From NCBI GenBank assembly GCA_016808115.1, contig JAEQBH010003953.1, positions 186,001 through 250,000 on the forward strand: DNA of 64,000 bases, in the 5' to 3' direction. The notes beneath the pieces were generated by a model. It had not been told where the DNA came from, made no database searches, and worked only from the letters and a program-made list of their open reading frames with translations. Positions 24,046 to 35,465 of this stretch are shown here, one piece after another. The DNA comes from Tetrastigma voinierianum. Taxonomy: Eukaryota; Streptophyta; Magnoliopsida; Vitales; Vitaceae. Each line of letters opens with the position of its first letter. Position 1 is the stretch's first letter. The translations under genes and the position numbers were made by a program.

Positions 24046-24184
24046 ATGGTATCGACTCGGAACACAAGCAGGAAGCAGCTAATCCTCAAGGATCTGAAGA
24101 CCCGGCCCAGGCCTTATGATTCAGCGGAAGCCTCAGCGATGTTAAGCAATCTGTGCTACGAAACGAGATGGAGGCACTTTCAGG
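24046..24184 (+). pseudogene. Tat element gag, N-terminal piece
   Basis: The frame opens with MVSTRNTSRKQ, in the style of the MVxTR starts of Tat-group Gag. It runs 46 codons to ETRWRHFQ and is then cut by the long LTR inserted at 24185. The rest of gag resumes at 33235. An upstream in-frame Met (23959) lies within the LTR and is ignored. Confidence 0.6.
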
Positions 24185-25339
24185 TGTAGCGCTGACTCGG
24201 CATAGATTGTCAGTGAGACTCCATTCATTTTTTTTTACTTATAACCTTTACACTTTACATATTCATATAATGTTAAACTTAAATTAACTTGTATTATATT
24301 ATGTAGCAGCGGATTACAAAATATATATAAAGCTCCATATGGAGATGTTGACATTTACAATATTTTGTTTGTTTGCAAAATTTCTTATACAAAATAGGCG
24401 TAAAGGTCCTTCGGTAGGCACCTATTGATGTGTGGCGACAGTGTGGATTGCCGGTCCCTGCGGACCTGCCACGTACCTACAGTTGAGCACTTAGTGCTAA
24501 GCTGCGCTTGAGTGGGGAATTAATACACACATGGATGACCTACATTAAGGGGTCACCTAACTTCTATACAAATACTTATAACACATATAACATTCTGATT
24601 CATATCATTTCTCATATATATAACAAGTTTCATTTTCTTATCATCTACATATACTTTTCATGTCATCTTGTACTTTACTTCTTGTTCTGCTTCATGTGTA
24701 TACTATCATTACATATGGTCTTTATGCTTCTCGTATCATAATCATATATTCTCTGCTTCATTTGCATCTACGTCATTTTCTTTTATGTTTCATGCATAAA
24801 CCTTAGAAGTGGATCTGAGGAAACTATAAGGGCCGAAGAACGCCTCCACTTGTGTGAAACAATGAGTACATAAAGGGCCCGAAGGCGCTGTTATCATTAT
24901 GCGGGCAATAACCATATAGAGACCAGCCCATTTGTGGTGACCTTCGGGGCCACCCAGGCGTGATCAAACGGGATCTATCTCCTTGACAAAGCGGGGCCTC
25001 GTGTAGAACTTTGTATGCTGCAGACTTGGTTTTCCACTAATAAGCATGCCCATCTGTCACTCTGGGGTTACAGCGAGCCAAATCGATGTGTATTTTATAT
25101 TCGAATTATATATCTCGTATTCAGAATAATTATTGTCATTCGGTAATCTATGTGATATATATATATATATACAATCATTTATTCATAACTTTGCATTTTT
25201 CATGTCTCATTGTATGCATAAATAACTATGCTTACCCTGTATGCTTATGAGTTATTTATGAATTCATAATATGAATAACTATAGTTACCTACAGAGCCTA
25301 CTGTTTTTCATGTTTTCTGGGACTAATATGAGTTCAATA

Positions 25340-26470
25340 TTATCCAGGCTGTCCTATTGATGAATTCTTGACTCAATGGAAACTCATAGAGTCCAAGAAC
25401 ACTCGAATCGGAGTTCCAGGCGAAGAAGTTATGACATTCAGTTGGAGGTCATGCGTAGTCAATCCTGAACAGTGGCTGGGCGGCGAGCTGACCTGTCCTG
25501 AACGAGCTCGATCTATCACCTCGATCTGACATCTAATATCTTCCTCAGGCATATGGATGATTCTGGCTCAATGGCGGCACCATAGAGGTCAGAACACCAA
25601 ATGGGAGTTCAAGCGAAGGATGTGGTAACCAGAGTTAGGTGTGCGTGAATGATCTCAGCCACGACAGCGGCACGAGTGACGAGCTGCACTGAAGTGAGCT
25701 CGATCCAACACCTTGGTCTGACGCATCAATATCTTTCTTTTGGAATATGGATGGATTCTTGACTCGATGGGCTTTCCATAGAGTCCAAGAACAAGCCAGG
25801 AGTTCAAGCGAAGGAGATATGACCTTCCGAGAGTTGGAGATTCATGCGTGGTCTGACCTGACGGCGACTGAGGCGGCGAGCACCTTGAGAAGTGGCAAGC
25901 TCGGCGCTCTGGGACAGTGAGCTCTTCGGAATGGCCCGAGCTCGCCGGGACGGCCGAGCTCTTCGGGGCGAATCTGGCGGGCGCCTACGGGATCGAGTAC
26001 AGCGTATGATTCTGCGTAAGGTGTCTTGCTCTGCTGCGTGAGGTGTATCAGCGACCTCTGGCTGGTAAAAGTCTGGCGACCCTCTATTTGACGACCTCTA
26101 TAGGTGACCTCACACCCGTTTGACGTTCATAGTAAAGATCTCTTGGTCTAAAGGGATACAAGTGAGAAATTCAAGCCTAAAATCAAGTTCATTAGTGTAT
26201 TCACAATTTCAAGGAAGGACTTACTTACGGTCTTTATTTATGACTCAAAAACCCGTTCTAAAGTCACGACTAGTTGACCGAGTGCGAGAACGACCCGACC
26301 AGATTTAGCTGGGCTGACCTCGATAAGGACTATAGCAGTCTCACCGAGAGATCCAGGCTCGAGAAATTCAAAAGCCTAACATCAAGTTCATTGATGTGGT
26401 TACAATTTACTAGAAGGACGTACCTCTAAATTCCCTTTATTTCTTACCCAAAAAGAGGTTCTAAGGTCCA
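25340..26470 (+). repeat. Tandem blocks inside the split LTR
   Basis: A unit of about 190-200 bp recurs three times, starting near 25355, 25550 and 25745. Each has GATTCTTGACTCAATGG..CATAGAGTCCAAGAACA..GGAGTTCAAGCGAAGGA..GAGCTCGATC. A further unit of about 210 bp is duplicated at 26125 and 26345 (GAAATTCAAGCCTAA.ATCAAGTTCATT). All copies are diverged. Confidence 0.7.
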
Positions 26471-26734
26471 GCTAATACGTAGGATCAAAAATACGGAAAT
26501 GTACTTGGTTCTAATTGCACCATCCCTCTCCCCAGCTTACAACTAAGACACTAGAACTTTCTCCAATCAACCCTAACTGGAAATGAGTTTGGAGTTCCCA
26601 AGCCAAGCCAGTACCTCAGATAGAGGTTCTAAATACATGTATCATTGTCTAGACCAAACTAGACTCCATGCCCCATAGTTTCCATACAAAACTAAGACAC
26701 GTATCCAGGTACTCAAATTTAGTAATTCCATACG

Positions 26735-27638
26735 TGATGCAGGCTTAATAAGCTTTGCAGTAATTTACTGATTAAGCCTGAGTATTGAGAAAATTTGGAT
26801 TGAGTCAAGACGCATTGGATACATCGAAAACTCCTTTTTGGACCTCATTTGGGCCTTGGAAGGCAAAAAAACGTGGACAGGACAAACCCCTGATGTGGAG
26901 CTGCCATATTAATTTTAGAAAGTTTGCTTTATTTATTTTTACTAAGATTTGCTTTATTTATTTTAAGTTTGCTTTATTTATTTTAGGAAGATTTGCCTTG
27001 TTTATTTTAGAAAGTTTCTTTGTATTTATTTTAGAAAAGTTTTCTTTAGGAGTTGCTTTTTGTAATTTAGAAAGTTTAGTTTTCTGGATTAAAGTAAGTT
27101 GCTTTTTGATTTAGAAAGTATGAGGCTATATATACCCCCGTAATGTAGTCTTTTGACAATCAGTTCAAGTTATTAATATTTTCAATTTCTACTCTTTTAA
27201 GAGTTCTCTCTTATTCTCTTATCTCTTGGGTGGATTCCCTTGGGGACGAGTTCGTGGCTTCTCATACCTAGGTGGATTCCTTGGTGGCGAAGACCCGTCC
27301 ATAGTTGATTGTGGCGCCTTCACTCCATCATCTATCTTGTGTGGATCGTTTCATTAACCCGGTAAATAACCACTCTTGTCTGAGCTCTACTTTCCATCAC
27401 CATCTCATCTTTTCTCTAAACTTTCCATAATCATATTTTCAGCCTCGACTGAACTTTCAAATCTTGTTCATTACTAAAACTAGCCTAAATACCCCTTTTC
27501 CTTATATACCATAAATTCACCTTTCTTAGCAGAAATCTCCAAATTCGTCCATAACCTATTTTGGCCCAAAAACTACCAAAACCCATGTGCGACTTACACA
27601 AACTTCAGATCATCATCACGGTCCCTGACTTTGCATCA
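26735..27638 (+). repeat. CRM-like element 5' LTR
   Basis: 904 bp. It contains several TTTGCTTTATTTATTTTA units (26925-27020), a TATA box (GGCTATATATACCC, 27123-27136) and ends ACTTTGCATCA. It pairs with 31912-32851. Confidence 0.85.
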
Positions 27639-27640
27639 AG

Positions 27641-27658
27641 TGGTATCGAGCTCAAGTT
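27641..27658 (+). promoter_or_regulatory. CRM-like element primer binding site
   Basis: TGGTATCGAGCTCAAG, two bases after the LTR. It equals the plant initiator tRNA-Met site TGGTATCAGAGC with one base missing. Confidence 0.75.
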
Positions 27659-27789
27659 GATGGGCGATCATAAGCTAAAAAGAGTATTCTTGGGTTAGAA
27701 CAGAGTCCTAATCATGGTTAGTGGTTCTCGATCCCCATTCTGCAACATTCTTTGATCTTGAATTTATGGTTCGTCTAATGATTATTATC

Positions 27790-28745
27790 ATTAGTAGTCT
27801 ATGGCAGACACTTCATGGAAGGTGAAGGTGATGAAAGTTTGGCCCGAGGAGGCTGTGCGCTAGCGGAGTTCGAAGTTACTTGGCGCGAAGCACAAAGACA
27901 AGCATTCAATAGAATATGGTTATGGAGGAAGGTATGAAGATCGATACTGCGATGATGATTACTATGAGAAACGTAATAATGATGAAAGTTCTAGATTCAA
28001 TCCAAAGTTTGATATTCCAGAATATGAAGGAAGAATGCATGCTGATGACTTCTTGGATTGGCTTAATACTGTCGAACGTGTCTTTGAATATTATGATCCC
28101 AGAAGCAAGGTGAAGTTGAGGTGGCTATCGAGATGCATGAGAATGCTTCTTTTTTGGTGGGAAAAATTTAAAGGCGGCGTCAGGAGAGATGACAGAAGAA
28201 TTAAACTTAGAAAAGATGAAGAAAAAATAAAATATCTTCCACTTTACTTATCGCCCGAATATCTTCTCAAAGTCGAGTGAAGCGAGAATCTATTGTGGAG
28301 GGTATTCGGTGAGGTTGAGAAAATTTGATGATCAAAGGAGACTTGCAGAGAGTGAGGAGGCAGTCCATGGCAGCTACCTTCTTTGGTTTGAGTTCGAAAT
28401 TTCTGCTGATTTCAATTCATGACCATATAATACTCTTGAGATGTGATAAAGCTTGCCAAAAGTTGAGGCTCTAAAAAAGCAAGTATGGGGTTTTACTCTG
28501 AATCGGATTAAAGAAGGATTTATCAAGAGTCGACTTCAAGGGGTCCTAATGTGCTAAAAACCACCCTTAAACCTCAAGTAAAGGTGAAGTGCACAAGCCG
28601 CGTGAGTCACACCTCCCAAGTCAAGCGAGTGCTTTAAATGCCACAGTTTGGGCATATAGCTTACGAATGTCCTAGCAGGCAGTGGTTGCCCTAGTTGGAA
28701 GAGTATGAAGCTGAGGAAGAAGGCGTCGAGAAGAGGTAGTGAATC
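27790..28745 (+). pseudogene. CRM-like element gag with zinc knuckle
   Basis: Capsid-type text appears in broken frames: EGRMHADDFLDWLNTVERVFEYYD (frame near 28020-28095), followed by basic and acidic helical stretches. A CCHC zinc knuckle is recognisable at about 28628-28677 (CFKC..FGHIAYECP across a 1 bp frameshift). Role: capsid and RNA binding. Multiple stops and shifts prevent expression. Confidence 0.75.
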
Positions 28746-28859
28746 GACCATGAATAAGGATGAGCTTACTATGCGGAGCCATGGGACTTCCTTAGTTGTT
28801 CAAGGAGTCTTAAGATAGAGGCGAAATTGCTAGTGAGGAGAATTGGTTGCGATCCCGAT

Positions 28860-29240
28860 GTCTTTCACCTGAAGTGCACATCCTAAGGGCGGGGTTTGTT
28901 TGGTTATTATTGATAGTGGGAGCTTCGAGGAATTGTGTTTCCTTGGAGATGGGTGCAAAAGCTTGATTTGAAGATGGATCCCATAGAAAGCCCTATAAAC
29001 TTAGGCGGCAGAGGGTAAGTGATGGTAAAGCATAGGTGCCTTGTCTCTTTTACAGTCTGGAAGAAAAAGCACTACCGGGACGAGTATGGTGTGATGTTGT
29101 TCAAATGGATGTTTGACCACTTGCTACTTGGAGGCCGTGGCAATATGATAGGAAGGTCATTTATGATGGCTTCAAGAACACTTACACATTATTCGCAAGG
29201 ATGGCCACAAAATTGTCTTAGCACTTAGTTAAGCTAGGCA
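28860..29240 (+). pseudogene. CRM-like element aspartic protease region
   Basis: VCLVIIDSGS at about 28893-28922 (seen across frames) carries the D-S-G catalytic motif. Further on, HRCLVSFTVWKKKHYRDEY and HLLLGG.GN (29033-29150) belong to the segment joining protease and RT in plant gypsy Pol. At least three frame changes are needed to follow it. Confidence 0.65.
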
Positions 29241-29559
29241 ATTGCTCCGACCTCCAAAACCAGCGAGAGCAAAATTCTTTGTTATTAATCAGGAGTTGGA
29301 GAAAATCGAGATCTGGTTCAGATGTGATGGCCTTGGTTGCTATTGAAGAAAGCGAAAGTGAGAAGGAGATCCCAAAGAAGTAGAGCCCAGTGCAATGAAT
29401 TTATTGTCTAGTACACGAGGAGATTCCATGGGTTGCCCCACATGAGAGATATTCAACATCAAATAGACCTCGTGCAGGTTACATTTTGATAAGCAGGCAC
29501 ATGGGATGAGTCACCAAGAACATGAAAGAGCTTACAAGACAAGTTGATGAGTTTGCTTT

Positions 29560-30230
29560 CGACAAAGGGCTTATTCGAGAGAGTAAGAGCCCTTGTGCGG
29601 TTCTATACTGCTAATTACCAAGAAGGATGGATCTGGAGGATGTGTTGATAGTAGGGCGGTCAATAAATTCTTATTGAATATCGTTTCCACGTTCCAAGAC
29701 TTCGATGATTCTTTGCGGATCGACTTTATAGATGCGTCCATCTTTTTCGAAGATTGATTTGAGAAGTGGATACCATGAGTCGTATAGAAGGAAGTGAGAT
29801 GGAGAGCTGGCCTTTAAAACTCGAGATGGACTACATGGAGTGGATGGTGATGCACCATTTGGACTATCCAATGCCCCCAGCACTTTTATGGGTTTATAGA
29901 ATCATATCCTTAAACCGTGCATTTGGAAATTTTGTGGTGAGCATACTTTGATGATATTTTGATCTATAGCAAAAGTCGATGGAGCACTTGGAGCATTTGA
30001 GGCAATTGTTCTCTATCCTAGGGAGCAACGATTATTTGTCAACGAAGAAGTGTGACTTCTATCTTGAAACGAGAATCATATTTCTTGGTTGTATGTGGTT
30101 ACTAAAGATGGAATTGAGATGGACCCGAAAGCAAGATGAGCGGTCTGAGATGGCGACTCTGGCTCGATCCATGATGTGAGAAGTTTCATGGGCTAGTCTC
30201 TTTTACTTAGGAATTTATTCGTGGATTTAG
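29560..30230 (+). pseudogene. CRM-like element reverse transcriptase
   Basis: In order: GLIRESKSPCAV (29570), a DGSGGCVDSRAVNK-like patch (29628), a scrambled segment around the first catalytic Asp, WMVMHHLDYPMPP (29841, the MPFGL..AP block with shifts), and the catalytic YFDDILIYSKS at 29944-29976. Then come HLEHLRQLFSIL (29985) and the KCDFYL..IIFLG block (30048). Typical Ty3/gypsy RT, shattered by small indels. Confidence 0.88.
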
Positions 30231-30279
30231 CTATTATGGCTCACATGGCCCAGATACTTAAAGGCGACAAATTCAAGTG

Positions 30280-30600
30280 GACTAGTGTTCTTAGAAAAAC
30301 GAGTTGATTAAGAAGAAAATGGCGAAGCCGTGTTTGGTTTTACCTGATTTCAACAAAGTCTTGAAGTAGAGTGTGATGCATCTCGAGTTGGGATTAGTCT
30401 TTGTATGTGCGAGAAGGAAGACCCATTGCTTTCTTTAGTGAGAAGTTAAATGAAGCAAAAGGAAGTACTCACCTATGACAAGAGGTTTTATGCTATCTAA
30501 TAGAGCTTTATTTCATTGGAGTCAATACTTGCTTCTAATGAATTTGTGCTTTTTCTCAGATAAGCGACACTAAATTAATGACCACAGATAAGTTAGATCC
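30280..30600 (+). pseudogene. CRM-like element RNase H
   Basis: FEVECDASRVGISLC is readable at about 30358-30400 with one stop, holding the first catalytic Asp of RNase H. GREDPLLSLVRS-type text and an LTYDKRFYAI-like patch (30468-30500) follow. The C-terminal part is not clear. Confidence 0.7.
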
Positions 30601-30729
30601 GGGCATGCGACATGGTGTAGATTCATACAAGCGTACAACTTCACAATCAAGCATAAAGGTGTTCATAACGTTGTTGGATGCCTTGAGAGTAGGAGACATG
30701 CCTAGTGACTTCCATGCGAGTCAGTAGTT

Positions 30730-31620
30730 GGATTCGATGTGTTGGAAAGAGCCTCTGAGGAGGATGCTGATTTTGATGAAATCTGGAAGGTATGCGCCGA
30801 CAAGCCTTTCAAGGGTTTTGTTAGGATGGACGGTTCCTTGAGATTGAGTATTCTAGATGAGTTGCATGGTGGAACATTAGGACACTTTGGTGAAGCAAAA
30901 ACCTTAGCTCTAGTGAGAAATGAGCTTCTTTTGGCCTAAGGCCCAGAAAAGACATTCTTTAGATTTGTCAGAAGTGTGTTGTGTGCATGATGGCTAAAAC
31001 CTCATGGAAACAATCTGGGACTATATACACCATTACCCAGTCAGAGAAATATGCCATGGGAGGAGGTAAGCTTGGATTTTGTTTTGGGATTACACAGAAC
31101 ACAAGAAACAAAGATTCGATTACGGTGGTGGATTGTGAGGTTTTGAGATGGCTGCTTTGTGCCATGCAATGAGTCTAATGATGCCGCTATGTTGCCGAAG
31201 CTTGTACTTCAAAAGGGTTGTGCGTCTACATGGTATTCCCCGAAGACTATGGTTTCAGATCGAGACTCACAAGTTTCTTAGTCACTTTTGGAGAACTACG
31301 TGGAGAAAGCGGGGACTTCTTTTCTTGTTTAGTACCTCTTATCACCCTCAGGCGTGAATTCGAGCCGAGTTACTAATAGAAGCTTGGGAAATTTGCTAAG
31401 GGCTATGTGGGAAGAACGTGAAACAATGGGATTTGATTCTACCCCAGTGGGTTTGCTGATAGGTCTAGTGCATAGAAGCTGTTGGGAAAAGCCCATTTGA
31501 GGTGGTCATGGACTCTGACCGATTGGACCCATGGAATTAGCACCCCGTCATTGTGTGATTTAGTGGAATCTTTGAGTTAGAGCGAAGAGATCGAAGTTTA
31601 TGAAGGATTCGCTTGATTGA
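30730..31620 (+). pseudogene. CRM-like element integrase
   Basis: The N-terminal zinc-binding part is seen as LHGGTLGHFGEAKTL (30860-30905), then CQKCVVC (about 30967-30990). Core segments follow: LDFVLGLHRTQ-type text (31075-31110), LYFKRVVRLHGIPR (31202-31245), SDRDS-like (31257-31275) and FLFSTSYHPQA (31321-31357). It would insert cDNA into the genome. At least six frame breaks. Confidence 0.82.
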
Positions 31621-31638
31621 GAAGAAGAATGCGAATAT

Positions 31639-31911
31639 GTGGAACAAGCGAATAGACGTCGCAAGTATGTTGAGTTTGAGGTTGGCGGAATTGGTTTACA
31701 GATGCGTCTTCCGCCCAAGGATGGTTCCACCGGGAAAGTTTGGAAAGCTGAAGCGAGGGTAGATGGCGCTGAGATTATAGAGAAAATTGGAGAGAATGCC
31801 TACAAGTTGCAGTTGACAGACGAATATGAAATTTCTCCGATGTTCGATGTTAAAGGACTTGAGGGCTTATCACGGTGAAGACTTGAGGCAAGTCTTTTCC
31901 AGTATGGGGAT
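31639..31911 (+). pseudogene. Integrase C-terminal tail and PPT
   Basis: The open frame 31639-31878 reads RRKYVEFEVGG, ARVDGAEIIEKIGENAYKLQ and YEISPMFDVKGLEG, the usual C-terminal module after plant gypsy integrase. It continues in another frame to AYHGEDLRQ. The last codons (AGTATGGGGAT, 31901-31911) double as the polypurine tract directly before the 3' LTR. No clear chromodomain is visible. Confidence 0.75.
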
Positions 31912-32851
31912 TGATGCGGAGCTTCTATAAACACACCGCAAGACATTGAGATTCAGCCACTGGTATTGAAGAGGTGGATTAGGAGTCAGACGCGTGAATG
32001 CATGCGAAAACTCCTTTTTGGACCTCGTTTGGGCATGGAGGCAAAAAAAAACGTGGTCGAGACTTGAGCCAACCCACGATGTGGGCGCCATGATAAATTT
32101 AAAAAGTTGCTTTATTTATTTTTACTGGAATTTGCTTTATTCTTTTAGAAAGTTGCTTTATTTATTTTTAGGAAAGATTTGCTTTGTTTATTTTTAGAAA
32201 GTTTCTTTGTATTTATTTTAGAAAGTTTTCTTTTAGGAGTTGCTTTTGTAATTTAGAAGTTTCTTTTCCTAGTTAAAGTAGAAGTTGCTTTTAGTTTAAG
32301 TATGAGGCTATATATACCTGTAATGTAGTCTTTTGACAATCGGTTCAAGTTTAATAATATTTTCAGTTTCTCTTTTAAGAGTTTCTCTCTTGTTCTCTTA
32401 GCTCTCTTGGGTGGATTCCTTGGGGACGGATTCGTGGCTTCTCATACCTAGGTGGATTCCTTGGATGGCGAAGTCTTTGTCCAGGCTTATCAATCAGCCC
32501 CGTCCATGGATTCGATTATTAGGCGCCCAGCTATCCATCATCATCTTGTGTGGATCGTTTCATTAACCGTAGTAACCACTCTTGTCTGAGCTACTCCATC
32601 ACCATCTCATCTTTTCTCTAAACTTTCCATAATCATATTTCAACCTCAACCCAAAACTTTCAAATCTTTTCCATACTACCAAAACCTTCCTAAAATACCC
32701 CTTTTCCCTTATATACCATAAATTCACCTTTCTTAACTTAAATCTCCAAAATTGTCCATAACCTATTTTATTTAAAAAAAAAACTACCCAAACCCATATT
32801 TTGACTTACCTAAACTTCTAGATCATCCATCACGGTCCCAACTTTGCATCA
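31912..32851 (+). repeat. CRM-like element 3' LTR
   Basis: TGATGCGGAGC..ACTTTGCATCA. It shares the TTTGCTTTATTTATTTT units, the TATATATACCTGTAATGTAG segment and the GGTGGATTCCTTGG segment with the 5' LTR. The first 70 bp align poorly with it, so the exact start is moderately certain. Confidence 0.82.
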
Positions 32852-33234
32852 CTGTGATCTTCTCTTTTCTTTTCCTTCTTTCTTCTTTTCTTTTCTCTTC
32901 TTCTTCTTCTTCTTCTTCCTTTCTTCTCTCTTCTCTCTTATCCGTATTTGCTCTCCCTTTCTCCAAGACCAAAATAAGATATTTCTTTTGGTCTTATCCT
33001 TATTGATCTTATCCTTTTTATTTTACTTTGGTCCTCAGCTCTTATAATATTTGCAAAATCGATTTATAATATTTTTCTAGTAGCCTGAATCTTCTTTATT
33101 ATTTGTAATTTAACTTGTACATATTCCTACTTTTGTTTTTATCTTTGTTTCTTAAAATATCACCATTTCACCCGTTTATTATACCCCGAAAACATGTTAT
33201 AAAGCATTGAGAATTTATAATTTGAGGTGTTACA

Positions 33235-34240
33235 CTCCGCCTACAATCGACGTCGACGGAAGAGTTAGAACAACTCACGGAGGAGCGGATCAACGACCAT
33301 GGGAGGCGCGACAAACTCAGGAAGACCATGATATTCCCCGTGAAGAATGACACAATATCGGCACTCGGCCGGCTTGAAGCATAATCCAGCGAGCCAGGGG
33401 CACCGGACCACATCTAGCCCACGGAGGGAAGGCGGCCAAGCAACACTTGGAGAGCACGTTGGGGACGGAGAATTGCGCCATCCTCGGCAAAGGAAGCGAG
33501 AGAAACGATCATGGGAGCGAGAGGTTAAGGGAGCCTCCAGCCGAAACTTCGACTGGAGTGAAGGGTGGTTAAAGGACGTGCTCGACACTATGGACACCTT
33601 AGTGACAAGCTTTAGTCACCACAACTGAGGTACTCCGCTTCCCCCTTCCGGCAGTTCAAAATGCCATACCGTTGGAAGCGTTGCGAATTTTCAGAATCAG
33701 TGCGATCATCTCAACACTTATAAAAACCCGAATGGGCTGCATGGGTATCAAGATCCAGGTGCGATCTGAGAGCTTTCGCTATCACCACTAAAGGCCCGGT
33801 AGCAGCGTGGTTCAATAGACTTCCACAGTCGTTAATCTCCTCATTCAGGGGTTATCCATTGTCTCACTTCCATTGGGGCCGGGCGGTATAGAAAGCCGAG
33901 GTGTAATGGCGAGAACAGTAGAAAGCACGAGGTCTTATGTCAGCGATTCGATAAGTCTCTAAAGGTGATATCTTGACGAAATTAGTGATCATGCGTTCGT
34001 GTGAGCTTAGGGTTGGTCGAAAGGCTTAATGTTTTCCATCTCAAAATCCTAAACAAGCATGTGAGAGTCTTTCATAAAAATTAAGAAATATCTTCGCGAT
34101 TGAAGAAGCCCTCATATCCGAAAGAGAGCTCTTCCCGCTCCTGAAAAGGCGGGCGGACAAGCGGCGGGGTGGCCCGAGCTGCGACCGGGAAGGATCTCCC
34201 GAAGAAAATGGAGAGCGATCTCGGCGTGGGAACCTCGAGT
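33235..34240 (+). pseudogene. Tat element gag, main part
   Basis: Resumes after the inserted LTR. One frame reads STEELEQLTEERINDHGRR (33249-33305) and then KTMIFPVKNDTISALGRL. Later come FKMP (33656) and the capsid core block RAFAITTKGPVAAWFNRLP (about 33770-33825) followed by QSLISSFRG. That block is characteristic of Tat/Athila-group Gag. A charged tail continues to about 34240. The frame changes at least five times. Confidence 0.8.
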
Positions 34241-35360
34241 TTGTCTAGGTCCGCCATAATTTGAAGGCAGCGGCGTTACTCGCCTCGGCGTTTCACCCCA
34301 TACGGCCTCGGTGTCACGGGTTCTGCCTTGAAGTCACGAAGCGAAACCGGTTCACGAGGTGGCGGCCAATGAAATTAGGACCTACTGACAAGGGAGCAAC
34401 TCTAGTAATTTAGTTCCGCCCCAGGGACTCACGAACGCTCATAACTTGGCCTATCTAGCAGAAAATAAGAGTGGCAGTCCGGTGGTGCTCGACGCTTTAT
34501 ATCCCACTGAAAATCGGGTCGAATCAAGCTCAGACGGGCTCTGCCCCAGCTGACAGCCTCGGTGAAGGCGGCGACTCGGCACCAGCAATCCTAAGGTGAA
34601 ATCCGGCCCAATCTCGGGAGGGTGAGAGGGAGGGGAATCCGCTCCAGCTCGGAGGCCCGTGCAACGGCATCGGGTCGACGGAGATAGCGGAAATTCAGCG
34701 GTCGTCTAAACTCTGCGGCTGACATCCAAATCAAGTTCTCACATTTCAGTCACAGAGAAGGATGGCACCCTCATATTGACCAAAATTTGGTAGTTCGCGA
34801 TTGTGTGACAAAACCGAGTTCATCGGGTGCTAATTGATATGGGGAGTTCCGCCAGAATGTCATCTTAAGTCAAACCTTTGATAAAATAGATATCAGAGGG
34901 AAAAACTAGAACCAGTCAACTCCTCTACGAGGTTCTGCCAGGGGAAAAGGTATTTACCTCTAGGCTCGATACAATTGGTTCTCACATTTAGAGATTCCCG
35001 TACTTGACGGCGACTCTGACAACGGTGCACAAAATTAAGTAGGCGCCCAGATACCTTATAACATGTTCTGAATGGACCTCTCAATCGCGATAAAGCCATC
35101 CCTTAGCATATCACGCTGATGATCAAATTCCCTCACAATAACAGGGGTAGAGGTCGTTCAAGGAGATCGGCCCAGTGGCTAGGGAATCATTACTCAACAT
35201 CCATGGGAAACAAAAAAGCAGGTCTACAACATGCCCGGTGGCCAGGCTCGACGTGGCTTGAGAGTACTCCGCAAGCTGAGCCCTCGGAAGAGCGGAACCG
35301 GTGTTGTTGGATGACGACCACGAACATCTACGCCTATATCGAAGCTCTACCAAGCTAGCG
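34241..35360 (+). pseudogene. Tat element protease region and pol N-terminus, very degraded
   Basis: Little is readable until 35104. From there the frame 35119-35358 and its neighbours give NNRGRGRSRRSAQW, YSTSMGNKK and STPQAEPSEE, a pattern seen between protease and RT in Tat-group Pol. I could not locate the protease Asp motif with confidence. It ends shortly before the antisense LTR at 35466. Confidence 0.5.
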
Positions 35361-35465
35361 GAAGACCTTAAAACCCCCTTATCCATTTTTTAAGACCATG
35401 AGACGTCTTATGGAAGTAAAAACGACAGAGGAAGGAATGTGATCTGAGTAATCACCCACGTAGTG

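Larger units (their letters stand above)
26735..32851 (+). mobile_element. CRM-like Ty3/gypsy element nested in the LTR
   Basis: LTRs at 26735-27638 and 31912-32851 start TGATGC and end GCATCA. A Met-tRNA-type PBS follows the left LTR. Internal order is gag, protease, RT, RNase H, integrase, with a pol tail overlapping the PPT. TGATG..CATCA ends, this PBS and the pol tail next to the 3' LTR fit the CRM branch of chromoviruses; Reina-like is the alternative. Total 6.1 kb. Flanking bases (ATACG left, CTGTG right) do not match, so the TSD has decayed or the borders are off by a few bases. Confidence 0.85.
24185..33234 (+). mobile_element. Long TGTAxC-type LTR inserted in Tat gag, itself split by a CRM-like gypsy
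   Basis: The left end is TGTAGCGCTGACTCGG and the right end TTGAGGTGTTACA. The two parts, 24185-26734 and 32852-33234, join at the borders of the nested gypsy. Together they have the long-LTR layout seen at 12612-16408: a GTACCTAC..AGC..TAGTGGGGAA zone (24470-24520), repeats, a CT-rich tract (32858-32945), then ATACCCCGAAAACATG and GTGTTACA. No coding sequence. No convincing TSD is visible (left TCAGG, right CTCCG). Confidence 0.65.
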